Shown here piece after piece: positions 1 to 6,924 of a DNA stretch of 11,020 nucleotides. The translations under genes were made by a program, and so were the position numbers. Origin of the DNA: AV133 sp035567015 (lineage in GTDB: Bacteria; Verrucomicrobiota; Verrucomicrobiia; Chthoniobacterales; UBA10450); contig DATMPQ010000302.1 of assembly GCA_035567015.1 (NCBI GenBank), positions 1-11,020 on the forward strand, given 5' to 3'. Numbering within the stretch: position 1 is the first letter of the stretch; every line of letters begins with the position of its first letter. The notes under the pieces were generated by a model, which was not told the DNA's origin, searched no databases, and was given only the letters and a program-made list of their open reading frames with translations.

Positions 1-1
1 C

Positions 2-1369
2 AAAGCGCCGTGGAATGCCGGCGCGATTCAACGTGGGGTGGGCGCGGGGTTCGTCATCGATGGATCGCGCATCATGACCAATGCGCACGTGGTGAGCAAC
101 AGCCGCTACATCACGGTGGAGCGCGAGGGCGATCCGAATAAATATCGGGCGACGGTGCTATTCGTAGCGCACGATTGCGACCTGGCGCTCATCACCGTAT
201 CGGCGCCGGATTTTTTCAAGAACATGACGCCGCTGAAATTCGGCGGAATTCCTGAACTGGAATCGACCGTCTCGGCCTACGGTTATCCGATTGGCGGCGA
301 GCGCATGTCGGTTACCGCTGGCATCGTCTCCCGCATCGACTTCCAGATTTACACCCATTCGTCGGTTGACTCGCACCTGGCGATTCAGATCAGCGCTCAG
401 ATCAATCCTGGAAACAGTGGCGGCCCGGTCATGCAGAATGGCAAGGTAATTGGCGTGGCATTCCAAGGTTACAGCGGTGACGTCGCGCAGGGGGTCGCTT
501 ACATGGTGCCGACTCCGGTGATCCGCCGCTTTTTAAAAGACATCGCGGACGGGCATTACAATGGGTATGTCGACCTCGCGATCACCTACTCGAAATTGCA
601 AAACCCGGCGCAACGAAAATTCCTCGGCTTGAAGGATGACGGTCGCGGGGTGCTCGTAACCACGGTGGTGGCGGCGGGACCGTGCGCGAAAATTCTTCGC
701 GAAGGCGACGTGCTGCTGGCGATGGACGATCACCCGATCGCGAGCGATTCGAATGTCGAACTGGAAGGCGAGCGCGTCGAATTTCCGGAAGTGGTCGAGC
801 GAAAATTCAAGGGCGACAAGGTGAAGCTCAACATCCGGCGCGACAAACAGCCGATGACGGTGACTGTCCAGTTGAACGCAGTGTGGCCGTACTTGATTCA
901 AGGTCATAGGTACGATGTTCGGCCGCGCTACGTCGTTTATGGCGGGCTGCTTTTCCAGCCGTTAAATCTCGATTTGATCGACGCCTATCAGCCGACTGAT
1001 CTGCGGATTCGCCATTTCTTCGATTATTTCGTGGTCGAGCAAATTTATCTCGAGCATCCGGACGTAATTGTTCTGACAAACATTCTACCGGACCCGATCA
1101 ATACTTATCTGACGGCGTATCGCGGGGGAATTGTCGATGAAATCAACGGCAAAAAAATCCATACGCTGGAGGACCTGGCAAAAACGTTTTCAGAAACATC
1201 GGACCGTTTTGTCGTCAAGATGATCGGCGAAGGACCCCCGCTGGTGCTCGATCCGAAACAGGTGGAAGCGGCCCGCGAGCGAATCAAGATGCGTTACAAC
1301 GTGATGAAAGAGCAGAATCTCGAGGAACAGCCGGCCGCGAAGACGGCTCAAGATCAGAACAAAATTTAA
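2..1369 (+). CDS. Deg9/HtrA-like serine protease with PDZ domains (5' partial)
   Basis: This is a probable cell-envelope trypsin-fold protease for protein quality control. The frame is open to the window edge, so the GTG at 38 is not the real start and the signal peptide is presumably off-window. The catalytic triad is intact: His in TNAHVV (codon 86-88), Asp in DCDLAL (179-181) and Ser in NPGNSGGP (416-418). A PDZ domain follows (about codons 180-290 counted from the GTG). A C-terminal region with YVVYGGLLFQ and a second PDZ-like segment (GGIVDEINGKKI) follows that. This order, including the YPIGG loop, resembles plant Deg9 proteases more than E. coli DegP. The tail is charged and Gln/Lys-rich. 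The stop lies 1 bp before the next, paralogous gene, so the two are almost certainly co-transcribed. The family call is firm; substrate and exact location are inferred. Confidence 0.9.
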   Translation, partial: KAPWNAGAIQRGVGAGFVIDGSRIMTNAHVVSNSRYITVEREGDPNKYRATVLFVAHDCDLALITVSAPDFFKNMTPLKFGGIPELESTVSAYGYPIGGERMSVTAGIVSRIDFQIYTHSSVDSHLAIQISAQINPGNSGGPVMQNGKVIGVAFQGYSGDVAQGVAYMVPTPVIRRFLKDIADGHYNGYVDLAITYSKLQNPAQRKFLGLKDDGRGVLVTTVVAAGPCAKILREGDVLLAMDDHPIASDSNVELEGERVEFPEVVERKFKGDKVKLNIRRDKQPMTVTVQLNAVWPYLIQGHRYDVRPRYVVYGGLLFQPLNLDLIDAYQPTDLRIRHFFDYFVVEQIYLEHPDVIVLTNILPDPINTYLTAYRGGIVDEINGKKIHTLEDLAKTFSETSDRFVVKMIGEGPPLVLDPKQVEAARERIKMRYNVMKEQNLEEQPAAKTAQDQNKI

Positions 1370-1370
1370 G

Positions 1371-2870
1371 ATGCGAAGAATCCATTGCGTTATTTTGGTT
1401 TTTCTATTCGCAGCGATGGCGCCGGTCTTCGCCAAGAAAGAACCGGCGGTCCCTGCGCCTGCCGCCGCTGAGAAGCAACTCTCGCTCGTGCGGGTCAATG
1501 TCACCGGCCAGCCTTACGATTACTTCAGGCCCTGGCAAAAGAAGGCCCCTTTTTCCAAGCGCGCACTTGGCGCGGTTTTGCCGCAGGGCCGCGTGCTGGT
1601 GACGGCGGACCTCGTTGCAAACGAAAATTACGTCGAACTAGAGCGGGCCGAGTCCGGAGAAAAGATCGCTGCCAAAGTCAAGGTGGTCGATTACGAAGCG
1701 AACTTGGCGCTGCTGGAGCCGCTCGAGAAAAAATTCCTTGATGGTCTCAGCCCGCTCGAGCTCGCCCTCGATACCGTGGTGGGGGATCGACTCGCGGCCT
1801 GGCAACTTGAACCGACGGGAGCGCTCGTTGTGACGGAAGGCTTGGTGACAACGGTGCAAATGATGCATTACCCAATGGATGTCGGGCAGTTTCTCACCTA
1901 TCGCATGAGCATTGCGATGCAGTACCGCGAGAACAGTTACACCGTCCCCCTGGTCAAAAACAACAAGCTGGCCGGACTGTTGCTTCGCTACGATTCACGC
2001 TCGCAATTGCTCGACGCGATTCCCGCGCCCATCATCACACATTTTTTGAAGGACGTGCAAACCGAGCACTATCGCGGTTTTCCTTCCGTCGGTTTTTCAT
2101 TTTTCCCGACGCGCGATCCACAATTGCGGAGCTTCGCCGGTGAAACGGGCAAGCCGGCGGGAGTTTATGTAACGAGTGTCGAACCAAACATGCCCGCAGC
2201 AAAAGCGGGACTGCAAGTGGGTGACATTGTAACGGCGATTGACAACAACGAGATCGATCAGAACGGCAACTATGTCGATCCTCTTTATGGCAAAATCGAA
2301 TTCACTAACCTAATAACTTCGCGTACCTATGCCGGCGACGCCCTTGCGCTGAAAATCCAACGCGACGGCAAACCGATGCAATTGAATGTCACGCTCGAGC
2401 ATCGATCAACGCAGGATTACGTCATCCCGCCGTACAATCTCGATCAACCGCCGGCCTATTATGTCCTGGGCGGCTTAATCTTTCAGGAGTTATCGCGCCA
2501 ATATTTAAAGGAATGGGGTGGAAACTGGCTCAGGGAAGCGCCACAGCGACTTGTTTATCTCGACCATTTCCAGTCCGAACTCTTTCCGGCCAGTCATCGC
2601 CGCATCGTGATCTTGAGCCAGGTCCTTCCGGCCAACAACACCATCGGCTACGAAGATTTCGCTTATTTGACCGTCACGAAAGTGAACGGGAAAGAAATCA
2701 ACTCGTTAGGCGATCTGGCTGAAGCCGTACAACATCCCATCAACGAATTCATTAAAATCGAAACCGAGGAAGACCCGAAGCAGATCGAGCTGGAAGCGGC
2801 CCAAGTGGCGGCGGAAGCTCCCGCCCTCCAGGAGAGTTACGGAATCCCTTCGCTCCAACGATTGGAATAG
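1371..2870 (+). CDS. Deg9/HtrA-like pseudoprotease with PDZ domains, exported
   Basis: This 499-aa paralogue of the preceding gene starts 1 bp after its stop. Residues 1-21 form a signal peptide (hydrophobic VILVFLFAAMAP, likely cleavage after VFA). Residues about 55-230 align with the trypsin domain of the neighbour, but the triad is gone. The His site in TNAHVV is Asp80 (TADLV), the Asp in DCDLAL is Asn111 (EANLAL), and the Ser in GNSGGP is Tyr190 (SYTVP). A PDZ domain spans about 240-342 (AAKAGLQVGDIVTAID). A second conserved region spans 360-475, with YYVLGGLIFQ and VTKVNGKEINSLGDL. The frame is intact over the full length, so this looks like a maintained non-catalytic protein rather than a decayed gene. 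It may be a chaperone, adaptor or regulatory partner of the active protease; that role is inference. No Shine-Dalgarno is visible, so translational coupling is likely. Confidence 0.88.
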   Translation: MRRIHCVILVFLFAAMAPVFAKKEPAVPAPAAAEKQLSLVRVNVTGQPYDYFRPWQKKAPFSKRALGAVLPQGRVLVTADLVANENYVELERAESGEKIAAKVKVVDYEANLALLEPLEKKFLDGLSPLELALDTVVGDRLAAWQLEPTGALVVTEGLVTTVQMMHYPMDVGQFLTYRMSIAMQYRENSYTVPLVKNNKLAGLLLRYDSRSQLLDAIPAPIITHFLKDVQTEHYRGFPSVGFSFFPTRDPQLRSFAGETGKPAGVYVTSVEPNMPAAKAGLQVGDIVTAIDNNEIDQNGNYVDPLYGKIEFTNLITSRTYAGDALALKIQRDGKPMQLNVTLEHRSTQDYVIPPYNLDQPPAYYVLGGLIFQELSRQYLKEWGGNWLREAPQRLVYLDHFQSELFPASHRRIVILSQVLPANNTIGYEDFAYLTVTKVNGKEINSLGDLAEAVQHPINEFIKIETEEDPKQIELEAAQVAAEAPALQESYGIPSLQRLE

Positions 2871-2871
2871 A

Positions 2872-2934
2872 GCGGGAGATAATTTCCGCACTGCGAAACT
2901 GCCGCAGCTAGCATTTCTTTCCGGCTAACGCCGG
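2872..2934. terminator. hairpins in convergent intergenic region (possible terminator)
   Basis: The 70 bp between the pseudoprotease stop and the pafA stop hold three short dyads: GCGGGAG/TTTCCGC (2872-2889, with G-T pairs), CTGCG/CGCAG (2891-2907) and CCGGC-TAAC-GCCGG (2921-2934). The tail-to-tail position fits a bidirectional stop. No T-tract follows on either strand, so intrinsic termination is unproven. Confidence 0.25.
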
Positions 2935-2940
2935 CAATGC

Positions 2941-4401
2941 TCAACGTTCGATCGCCCCGTCGTCCGCTGGGCTACTCCGTGAAAGAGGACGTGCGGTCAG
3001 AAACTTGGCGACTTCTTCGTTGTAAGTCTTGAATGGATCGCCCATCACGAGAAAATCGCGGCTGTCGCAGGCAATGGAATCCCAATTAATGACGTAGGAT
3101 TGATTGCGCTGTTGAAAAGAGGCAACCGCACGAGCGCGACCCGAGGCGCGGGTATTGGAAGGAGGAGTGCGTGTCGCGTCCGACCGTCGCACGCTGTTGT
3201 TCCATTCACCGATTCGCTTGCCCGGTGTAACGCCGAAGAACAATCCCCGGGCCGGGTCGATATTGTGATATTCGAGGTCGACACTTTGCAGCCACGGATC
3301 GTCCCAGGTTAATCCTTCCGATTCGATGAATGTCTCAAGCAGCCATTTCTTGGTGATCCAATCGACCCCGCCGATGAGTGACTGAGGGTTTTGCTCGAGC
3401 GCCTCGAGGACAAAGCTCCAGCTTTCCAGCAGCCAATCGGTCTCCGCCCCGAAAGCTTTCGGGGCTGTCTCACGCAGATGCTTTTGCGCCAGGTCGTAGA
3501 ATTGCCACTGCACATCGAGTGCACCGATCGTTTTGCCGTTTTCAAGATCGACAATCCAACGCCCGGTGGAGTCGCGCGAAATGTCGCGCGTGCTCTGGAC
3601 CGCATCGGTTAGGACAAGATTTCGTGGTAATCGGCCTTCTTCCAGAAGCGACAGAACACAAGCCGTCGTACCGATTTTCAGCGCGGTGGCGAACGGGCTC
3701 ATGTTGGAATCGCCGATGAGCAAATGCAGGCGCCGATACTTCCGGTAATCGGCCAGCGGTTCATCCCGCGCGTTGATAATAGCGCGATTGAACTGCACCC
3801 ACTGATAGATGTCGTTTACGATATGATCGGCACGCTGGCTGAGTTGAAAATTGACCTGCTTCTCTTGTGGCGGCGGCTCAAAATCGAAAGCCAACGGATT
3901 GGCTTGGCCAACACGGCCCGCGCCGGTGAAGACTTGTCTTGTTGCCAGAAAAGTGAGCAGCGTTCCAAGAATCGGCGGCGTGAATTGCGCCTCTCGTTTC
4001 ATCAAGTAATTCTCGTGGCAACCAAAAGTGGCGCCGGTGTGATGATCCACGTTGTTCTTGATAAAAGAGACGCGGCTGGCCGCGCCCAAGGCGGCCAGAG
4101 ACGATTGGAGCAAGTCGTCACCGGCCAGGTCGTAAGCAACGAGATCGCGGAGATGCAAACATTCCGGTGATGCGTACTCGATGTGACCCATATCGAGATA
4201 GAGCCGCCCGCCATTGAGAAGGAAGCCTCCGTTACCCGGCGGTTCCTCGTAGTCGCGGTAGTGTAGATCGATCGTTCCAGCCTGAGCGCTTCGAAAAAGG
4301 TAATTTTTAACCTTGGCCGGCCAGACTTCGGAATTAACGTGTGGCTCCTCTTCGCTGAGCAGGCAGCCGTATTCGGTTTCTATTCCAACAATCCGATCCA
4401 T
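2941..4401 (-). CDS. pafA: Pup/UBact-protein ligase PafA
   Basis: PafA-type ligases use ATP to join the C-terminal Glu of a Pup-like modifier to substrate lysines, marking them for proteasomal degradation. They are cytoplasmic relatives of glutamine synthetase. This 486-aa protein has the nucleotide/metal signature GIETEYG (6-12), the predicted catalytic Asp70 in RLYLDMGHIEYASPEC, the FIKNN...FGCHENYLM block (113-134), LSQRADHI (187-194), RDEPLADYRKYRRLH (212-226) and GDSNMS (230-235). It also has VDWITKKWL (346-354) and the C-terminal DPF (455-457). GDSNMS and FGCHENYL resemble PafA rather than the deamidase Dop (GDANLAE, YGTHENYL), although databases often label such proteins PafA2. The ATG at 4401 places GIETEYG at the normal distance from the N-terminus; no Shine-Dalgarno is seen. 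No pup/UBact, dop, mpa or proteasome subunit gene is in view. It is divergent from the DUF5069 gene and convergent with the Deg-like pair. Confidence 0.92.
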   Translation of the reverse strand: MDRIVGIETEYGCLLSEEEPHVNSEVWPAKVKNYLFRSAQAGTIDLHYRDYEEPPGNGGFLLNGGRLYLDMGHIEYASPECLHLRDLVAYDLAGDDLLQSSLAALGAASRVSFIKNNVDHHTGATFGCHENYLMKREAQFTPPILGTLLTFLATRQVFTGAGRVGQANPLAFDFEPPPQEKQVNFQLSQRADHIVNDIYQWVQFNRAIINARDEPLADYRKYRRLHLLIGDSNMSPFATALKIGTTACVLSLLEEGRLPRNLVLTDAVQSTRDISRDSTGRWIVDLENGKTIGALDVQWQFYDLAQKHLRETAPKAFGAETDWLLESWSFVLEALEQNPQSLIGGVDWITKKWLLETFIESEGLTWDDPWLQSVDLEYHNIDPARGLFFGVTPGKRIGEWNNSVRRSDATRTPPSNTRASGRARAVASFQQRNQSYVINWDSIACDSRDFLVMGDPFKTYNEEVAKFLTARPLSRSSPADDGAIER

Positions 4402-4409
4402 TGCGTCAA

Positions 4410-4458
4410 TTAGCGATTCAGTGAAGTAACGATTGAAATTTAATCACTGAATCGCTAA
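4410..4458. promoter_or_regulatory. perfect 15-bp inverted repeat in pafA upstream region
   Basis: The left arm TTAGCGATTCAGTGA (4410-4424) and right arm TCACTGAATCGCTAA (4444-4458) are exact reverse complements separated by 19 nt. The dyad lies between the pafA start (4401) and the start of the divergent DUF5069 gene (4521), 8 bp from the pafA ATG. A weak plus-strand promoter-like pair, TTGAAA (4433-4438) and TAAATC (4456-4461) with a 17-bp spacer, overlaps the right arm. An operator controlling both genes is plausible. A hairpin in the pafA 5' leader is the alternative. Confidence 0.5.
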
Positions 4459-4520
4459 ATCTCTAAGTCTATTTCACAGCCTTGAAAGAACTCGGAAAAA
4501 AGCCCAAAACTGGCTTGTCC

Positions 4521-4958
4521 ATGAGTAACTCAGGTCTCCGCAGCCCGTTTGTGAAGGTAGGCGGAGTAGTCTACTTCGCTCGAATGCTAGACAAAATTCG
4601 GGCCCATGACAAAGGTGAGTTGGCGGCAGATTATCAGGCCAATCTCGGGAGAGGCTTTGACGCGAGTTGCATCACGTTTTTACGAATCGACTACAATCAA
4701 CTGGTCGAACGCGTGAAAAAGGGCGGAACCGACGAAGAAATTCTCCATTGGTGTTTCAGTGCCGGACGGCAGCCAGCCGAAGATCAGATTTATGTGTGGA
4801 ATGAATTTATGCGCAAGCGAGGCTGGAATGACGAAATCTCTGGGATGCTCGAACGCCGAAAAAAAGAAGCCGGCATGGCTGACCGCTCGGAAATCGAAAC
4901 GATGTTCGCCTTTATCGATGCGGATGAAGGGCGCTCGTTAGTCGTCAATCAAGAATAG
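4521..4958 (+). CDS. DUF5069 domain-containing protein
   Basis: This small soluble protein (145 aa from ATG 4521) belongs to DUF5069, whose function is unknown. The family hallmark near the N-terminus is visible as GLRSPFVKVGGVVYFARMLDKIRAH without gaps in the reading frame. It is followed by the central Phe-rich segment (GFDASCITFLRIDYNQLVE), the acidic helix GTDEEILHWCF and the motif WNEFMRKRGWND. The C-terminal third is charged (ERRKKEAG). A TTG at 4482 could add 13 residues (MKELGKKPKTGLS). I prefer the ATG because family members usually begin a few residues before the RSP motif; neither start has a clear Shine-Dalgarno. The gene is divergent from pafA and shares the region with the 15-bp dyad. 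No transmembrane segment or catalytic motif is evident, and a link with pupylation is only positional. Confidence 0.85.
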   Translation: MSNSGLRSPFVKVGGVVYFARMLDKIRAHDKGELAADYQANLGRGFDASCITFLRIDYNQLVERVKKGGTDEEILHWCFSAGRQPAEDQIYVWNEFMRKRGWNDEISGMLERRKKEAGMADRSEIETMFAFIDADEGRSLVVNQE

Positions 4959-4959
4959 A

Positions 4960-4976
4960 GCGTTTCTGTCAAACGC
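4960..4976. terminator. hairpin between convergent genes
   Basis: GCGTTT (4960-4965) and AAACGC (4971-4976) form a perfect 6-bp stem with a 5-nt loop. It starts 1 bp after the DUF5069 stop and lies 19 bp from the stop of the convergent small membrane protein gene. The position suits a shared terminator, but neither strand has a clear T-run afterwards. Confidence 0.3.
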
Positions 4977-4995
4977 CGCCAGCAAGATCGCGGAC

Positions 4996-5178
4996 CTATG
5001 GCGCCGCCGATGGCGCGACGACATTGTGTGATGGTGGTGGTGGCGGTTGGGTCCGCCAATCAATAAATTTCCAAATCGCAATCACGACTAGAATTACAAC
5101 CGCTGTTGCAATCCACAATCGAGTGGTCGATGTGCGCCGCGCGTCGTCCGACGCAGTTTGTCTCGGCCTTTCTTCCAC
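4996..5178 (-). CDS. small single-pass membrane protein, proline-rich tail
   Basis: This predicted 60-aa protein is not one I recognise as a family. A charged, Arg-rich N-terminus (residues 1-20) precedes one hydrophobic helix (about 21-40, LWIATAVVILVVIAIW). A C-terminal tail with a run of five prolines and an Ala/Pro-rich end follows. Arg-rich residues before the helix suggest N-in, C-out topology. The start would be GTG at 5178, with AGGTGA just upstream but only 3 nt from the start codon, which is tight. It lies 33 bp downstream of the pterin dehydratase gene in the same orientation, so probably shares its transcript. It is Gln-free at the C-terminus and not Pup-like, despite being a small protein near pafA. 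Confidence 0.5.
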   Translation of the reverse strand: MEERPRQTASDDARRTSTTRLWIATAVVILVVIAIWKFIDWRTQPPPPPSHNVVAPSAAP

Positions 5179-5211
5179 TTGTCACCTGTCGCCAATCACT
5201 CGCTCCTCTGC

Positions 5212-5496
5212 CTATTCAGCCAGGGTGTCGATTCGTTCCGCGAGGGAGAAATCCAGCTCAGTCAAACCGCCTTTGCTGTGCGTCGAAAGAACCAGGCGCA
5301 CTTTGTTGTAGCGGATATCGATATCGGGATGATGCTCTTCGTCCTCGGCGACTTCGGCCACGGAATTCACAAAATCGATGGCGTCGGCAAAATCATCGAA
5401 CTCAAAGCTCCGTTCGATATGCTTCTTTTCCAGCTCCCACTCGGGAATCTTTTTCATGCGGTCCTTCAACTCCGCCGCTTTCATCAAGTCAGCCAT
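5212..5496 (-). CDS. pterin-4a-carbinolamine dehydratase
   Basis: This 94-aa protein has the full length of the PCD/DCoH family, which dehydrates 4a-hydroxytetrahydrobiopterin to quinonoid dihydropterin. The active-site signature EDEEHHPDI is at residues 51-59 (His55, His56), followed by YNKVRLVLSTH with His73 and the terminal GLTELD (Asp82). These match the catalytic histidines and aspartate of characterised family members. The start is the ATG at 5494-5496. The frame stays open far upstream, but that part overlaps the glycosyltransferase-like gene in another frame and is not family sequence. No phenylalanine hydroxylase or pterin pathway gene is in view, so the physiological substrate is unknown; many bacterial PCDs have such orphan contexts. 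It lies between the glycosyltransferase-like gene (122-bp gap) and the small membrane protein. Confidence 0.9.
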   Translation of the reverse strand: MADLMKAAELKDRMKKIPEWELEKKHIERSFEFDDFADAIDFVNSVAEVAEDEEHHPDIDIRYNKVRLVLSTHSKGGLTELDFSLAERIDTLAE

Positions 5497-5618
5497 AACG
5501 GGACAACGAGTAACACCCGAAATTTGTTTTGCAATGCCGAAATCATGGGGCTTCCTCCGGTGTTGAACTATATCTGGCGCCGGTGACGCCGGCCTGCGTT
5601 CAGTGGCCGCAGCTGTAC

Positions 5619-6761
5619 CTAAAGGTCGAGAATCCGGCGAAGATTCTTCGCCGAATCGAAGATTTCCACCGCGCAGTTGCGCGCCTGCTTCGAGAGCTTC
5701 GCCCAATCCCGCAGCACTTCTTTCACTGCTGTTTCCCCTTCGTGGGCGTCGCGGACAAAACGGAATCCGCTCTCCCGCGGCAGATATTCTTCTGCACCGG
5801 TGTCCTCCGTGATCACCGGCCGTCCGAGGGCAAGAAACGCAGCTGCCCGGTCGCTTAGCCAACCGGTCCGCCACGCCACGTCCACGCCTTTGATTGCGGT
5901 GAATTCGGCGAGAGCGCCGGCCATGTATCGCCGGTAAGCGCTCGGCGTCCGCGCGACGCGGTGCGGATCGACAACGTGCCAGCCGAGCGCTCTCAGGCGC
6001 GTTTTCTCCGGATCGTCCGCGTTAATATTCATCGCCAGCTCAAAACGCGCTTCCGGGATGTGCTTTGGCAAGTTGAGATAAGGTTCAAACGCGATTTTTT
6101 TTGAAAGATCGGGAAATGTTCCGTTAACTTCCACGCTCCCGCCCCAATACCATTGACCGATCGTGGTGAATCTCGGTGCGAGCGGGCGGCGCGCTGGTCT
6201 GTACAATTTCGTGTCGGCCAGCGGGTAAAACGTCTTCCAGTTCAGCCCCGATTGCGGCAGGCGGCAATCACGCCCGTGCACATTCAGTCCGATGGTCCAA
6301 AACTCATGATGATGCGATTGCCCCAGTTCCATCTTCGTCATCCAGTAAAAAATTTCGCTCGGATCGAGATCGCAAAAAATTCGCCGCTCGAATTGCAGTA
6401 GCAGCGGCGGGTGAATCGAATAACTGAGATTGAGAAGCGCATTTGGACCCGCCAGACGATCGATCAATTCCCGTCTCGAAATGCCGATGCAACGCATCTC
6501 GTTGAGATCGTGCGCATCGCTTGCAGATTTTTGAAAAAGCAAAGAATAACGGCCGCCGAGCCCGTGTTCACGCAGCCTTCGTCGGAAATTGTCGATCTTA
6601 GCTTGGTCGGCACGCGGATCGTTTGTTGTCGGTAGCAACTCCAGCCAAATGGCGTCGACCTTTAATCTGCGCAGTCCGAGCATCCATTGCAGCGGCACGG
6701 AAAAGTTGCCGCCGCCATCGCGATATTTCGCCGCAAACCCGCAGCCGAGGAAAACCGTCAC
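5619..6761 (-). CDS. glycosyltransferase-like protein (GT-B, C-terminal Glyco_trans_1_2-type)
   Basis: This predicted 380-aa soluble protein, start GTG at 6761, has no visible Shine-Dalgarno. The C-terminal part (about 240-345) resembles the nucleotide-sugar binding half of GT-B glycosyltransferases. It contains a Tyr/Arg-rich helix (SAYRRYMAGALAEF), then WRTGWLSDRAAAFLALGRPVITEDTGAEEYLP (297-328), where the donor-contacting Glu/Asp cluster and the GRPV turn are expected, and finally GFRFVRD. The N-terminal half has GCGFAAKYRDGGGN at the start and IFCDLDPSE (128-136), consistent with an acceptor-binding Rossmann-like domain. Acceptor and sugar cannot be read from sequence. It is the first gene of a minus-strand group with the pterin dehydratase, and is separated from the tRNA by a heptamer-repeat region. 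The general class is fairly secure; the specific function is not. Confidence 0.75.
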   Translation of the reverse strand: MTVFLGCGFAAKYRDGGGNFSVPLQWMLGLRRLKVDAIWLELLPTTNDPRADQAKIDNFRRRLREHGLGGRYSLLFQKSASDAHDLNEMRCIGISRRELIDRLAGPNALLNLSYSIHPPLLLQFERRIFCDLDPSEIFYWMTKMELGQSHHHEFWTIGLNVHGRDCRLPQSGLNWKTFYPLADTKLYRPARRPLAPRFTTIGQWYWGGSVEVNGTFPDLSKKIAFEPYLNLPKHIPEARFELAMNINADDPEKTRLRALGWHVVDPHRVARTPSAYRRYMAGALAEFTAIKGVDVAWRTGWLSDRAAAFLALGRPVITEDTGAEEYLPRESGFRFVRDAHEGETAVKEVLRDWAKLSKQARNCAVEIFDSAKNLRRILDL

Positions 6762-6783
6762 GCGACAATGAAATACAAAAACA

Positions 6784-6869
6784 AACGCTCAACGTCCAAC
6801 TTTCAACTTCCAACGTTCAATGTAGGGCCTCTTCTGATTTCGACGTTGAACGTTGAACGTTGAATGTTT
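6784..6869. repeat. opposed arrays of degenerate heptamers
   Basis: From 6784 to 6818 five 7-bp units stand in tandem: AACGCTC, AACGTCC, AACTTTC, AACTTCC, AACGTTC, followed by AATG. From 6842 to 6869 units of the opposite sense follow: GACGTTG, AACGTTG, AACGTTG, AATGTTT. The two arrays are near reverse complements and could form an imperfect cruciform around a 16-23 bp centre. They lie in the gap between the glycosyltransferase-like gene and the tRNA. No protein-coding frame is credible here. Similar degenerate CAACGTT tracts recur between genes in Verrucomicrobiota as far as I recall; their role is unknown. Confidence 0.65.
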
Positions 6870-6884
6870 TCTTCCGCTGCTGAA

Positions 6885-6912
6885 TTGACGTCCGCTCCTT
6901 CCTCCGCAAATT
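6885..6912 (+). promoter_or_regulatory. putative sigma-70-type promoter of tRNA-Arg
   Basis: TTGACG (6885-6890) is a good -35 element. CAAATT (6907-6912) at 16-bp spacing is a weak -10. Transcription would begin shortly before the mature tRNA end at 6925. The -35 match is strong and the -10 match is poor. Confidence 0.4.
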
Positions 6913-6924
6913 AGGCTGCTCTCG

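Noticed and set aside
3724..4170. 148-codon plus-strand open frame inside pafA
   Set aside because: It is antisense to pafA, whose protein is conserved motif by motif across this stretch; a GC-driven shadow frame.
2941..4401. Dop (Pup deamidase) instead of PafA
   Set aside because: GDSNMS and FGCHENYL follow the PafA pattern, and the long Dop-specific loop is not evident; the smaller insertion around residues 40-62 does not resemble it.
4996..5178. Small ORF near pafA as a Pup/UBact modifier
   Set aside because: It has a hydrophobic membrane helix and ends in SAAP, whereas Pup-like proteins are disordered, helix-hydrophobic-free and end in Gly-Gly-Glu/Gln.
5158..5586. 142-codon plus-strand open frame
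   Set aside because: It lies opposite the pterin dehydratase, whose active-site residues are all in place on the minus strand.
5497..5874. N-terminal extension of the pterin dehydratase frame
   Set aside because: It overlaps the glycosyltransferase-like gene in a different frame, is Arg/Pro-rich, and goes well beyond the 94-aa family length.
6784..6869. CRISPR array
   Set aside because: Units are 7 bp, contiguous and degenerate, with no spacers and no cas gene.
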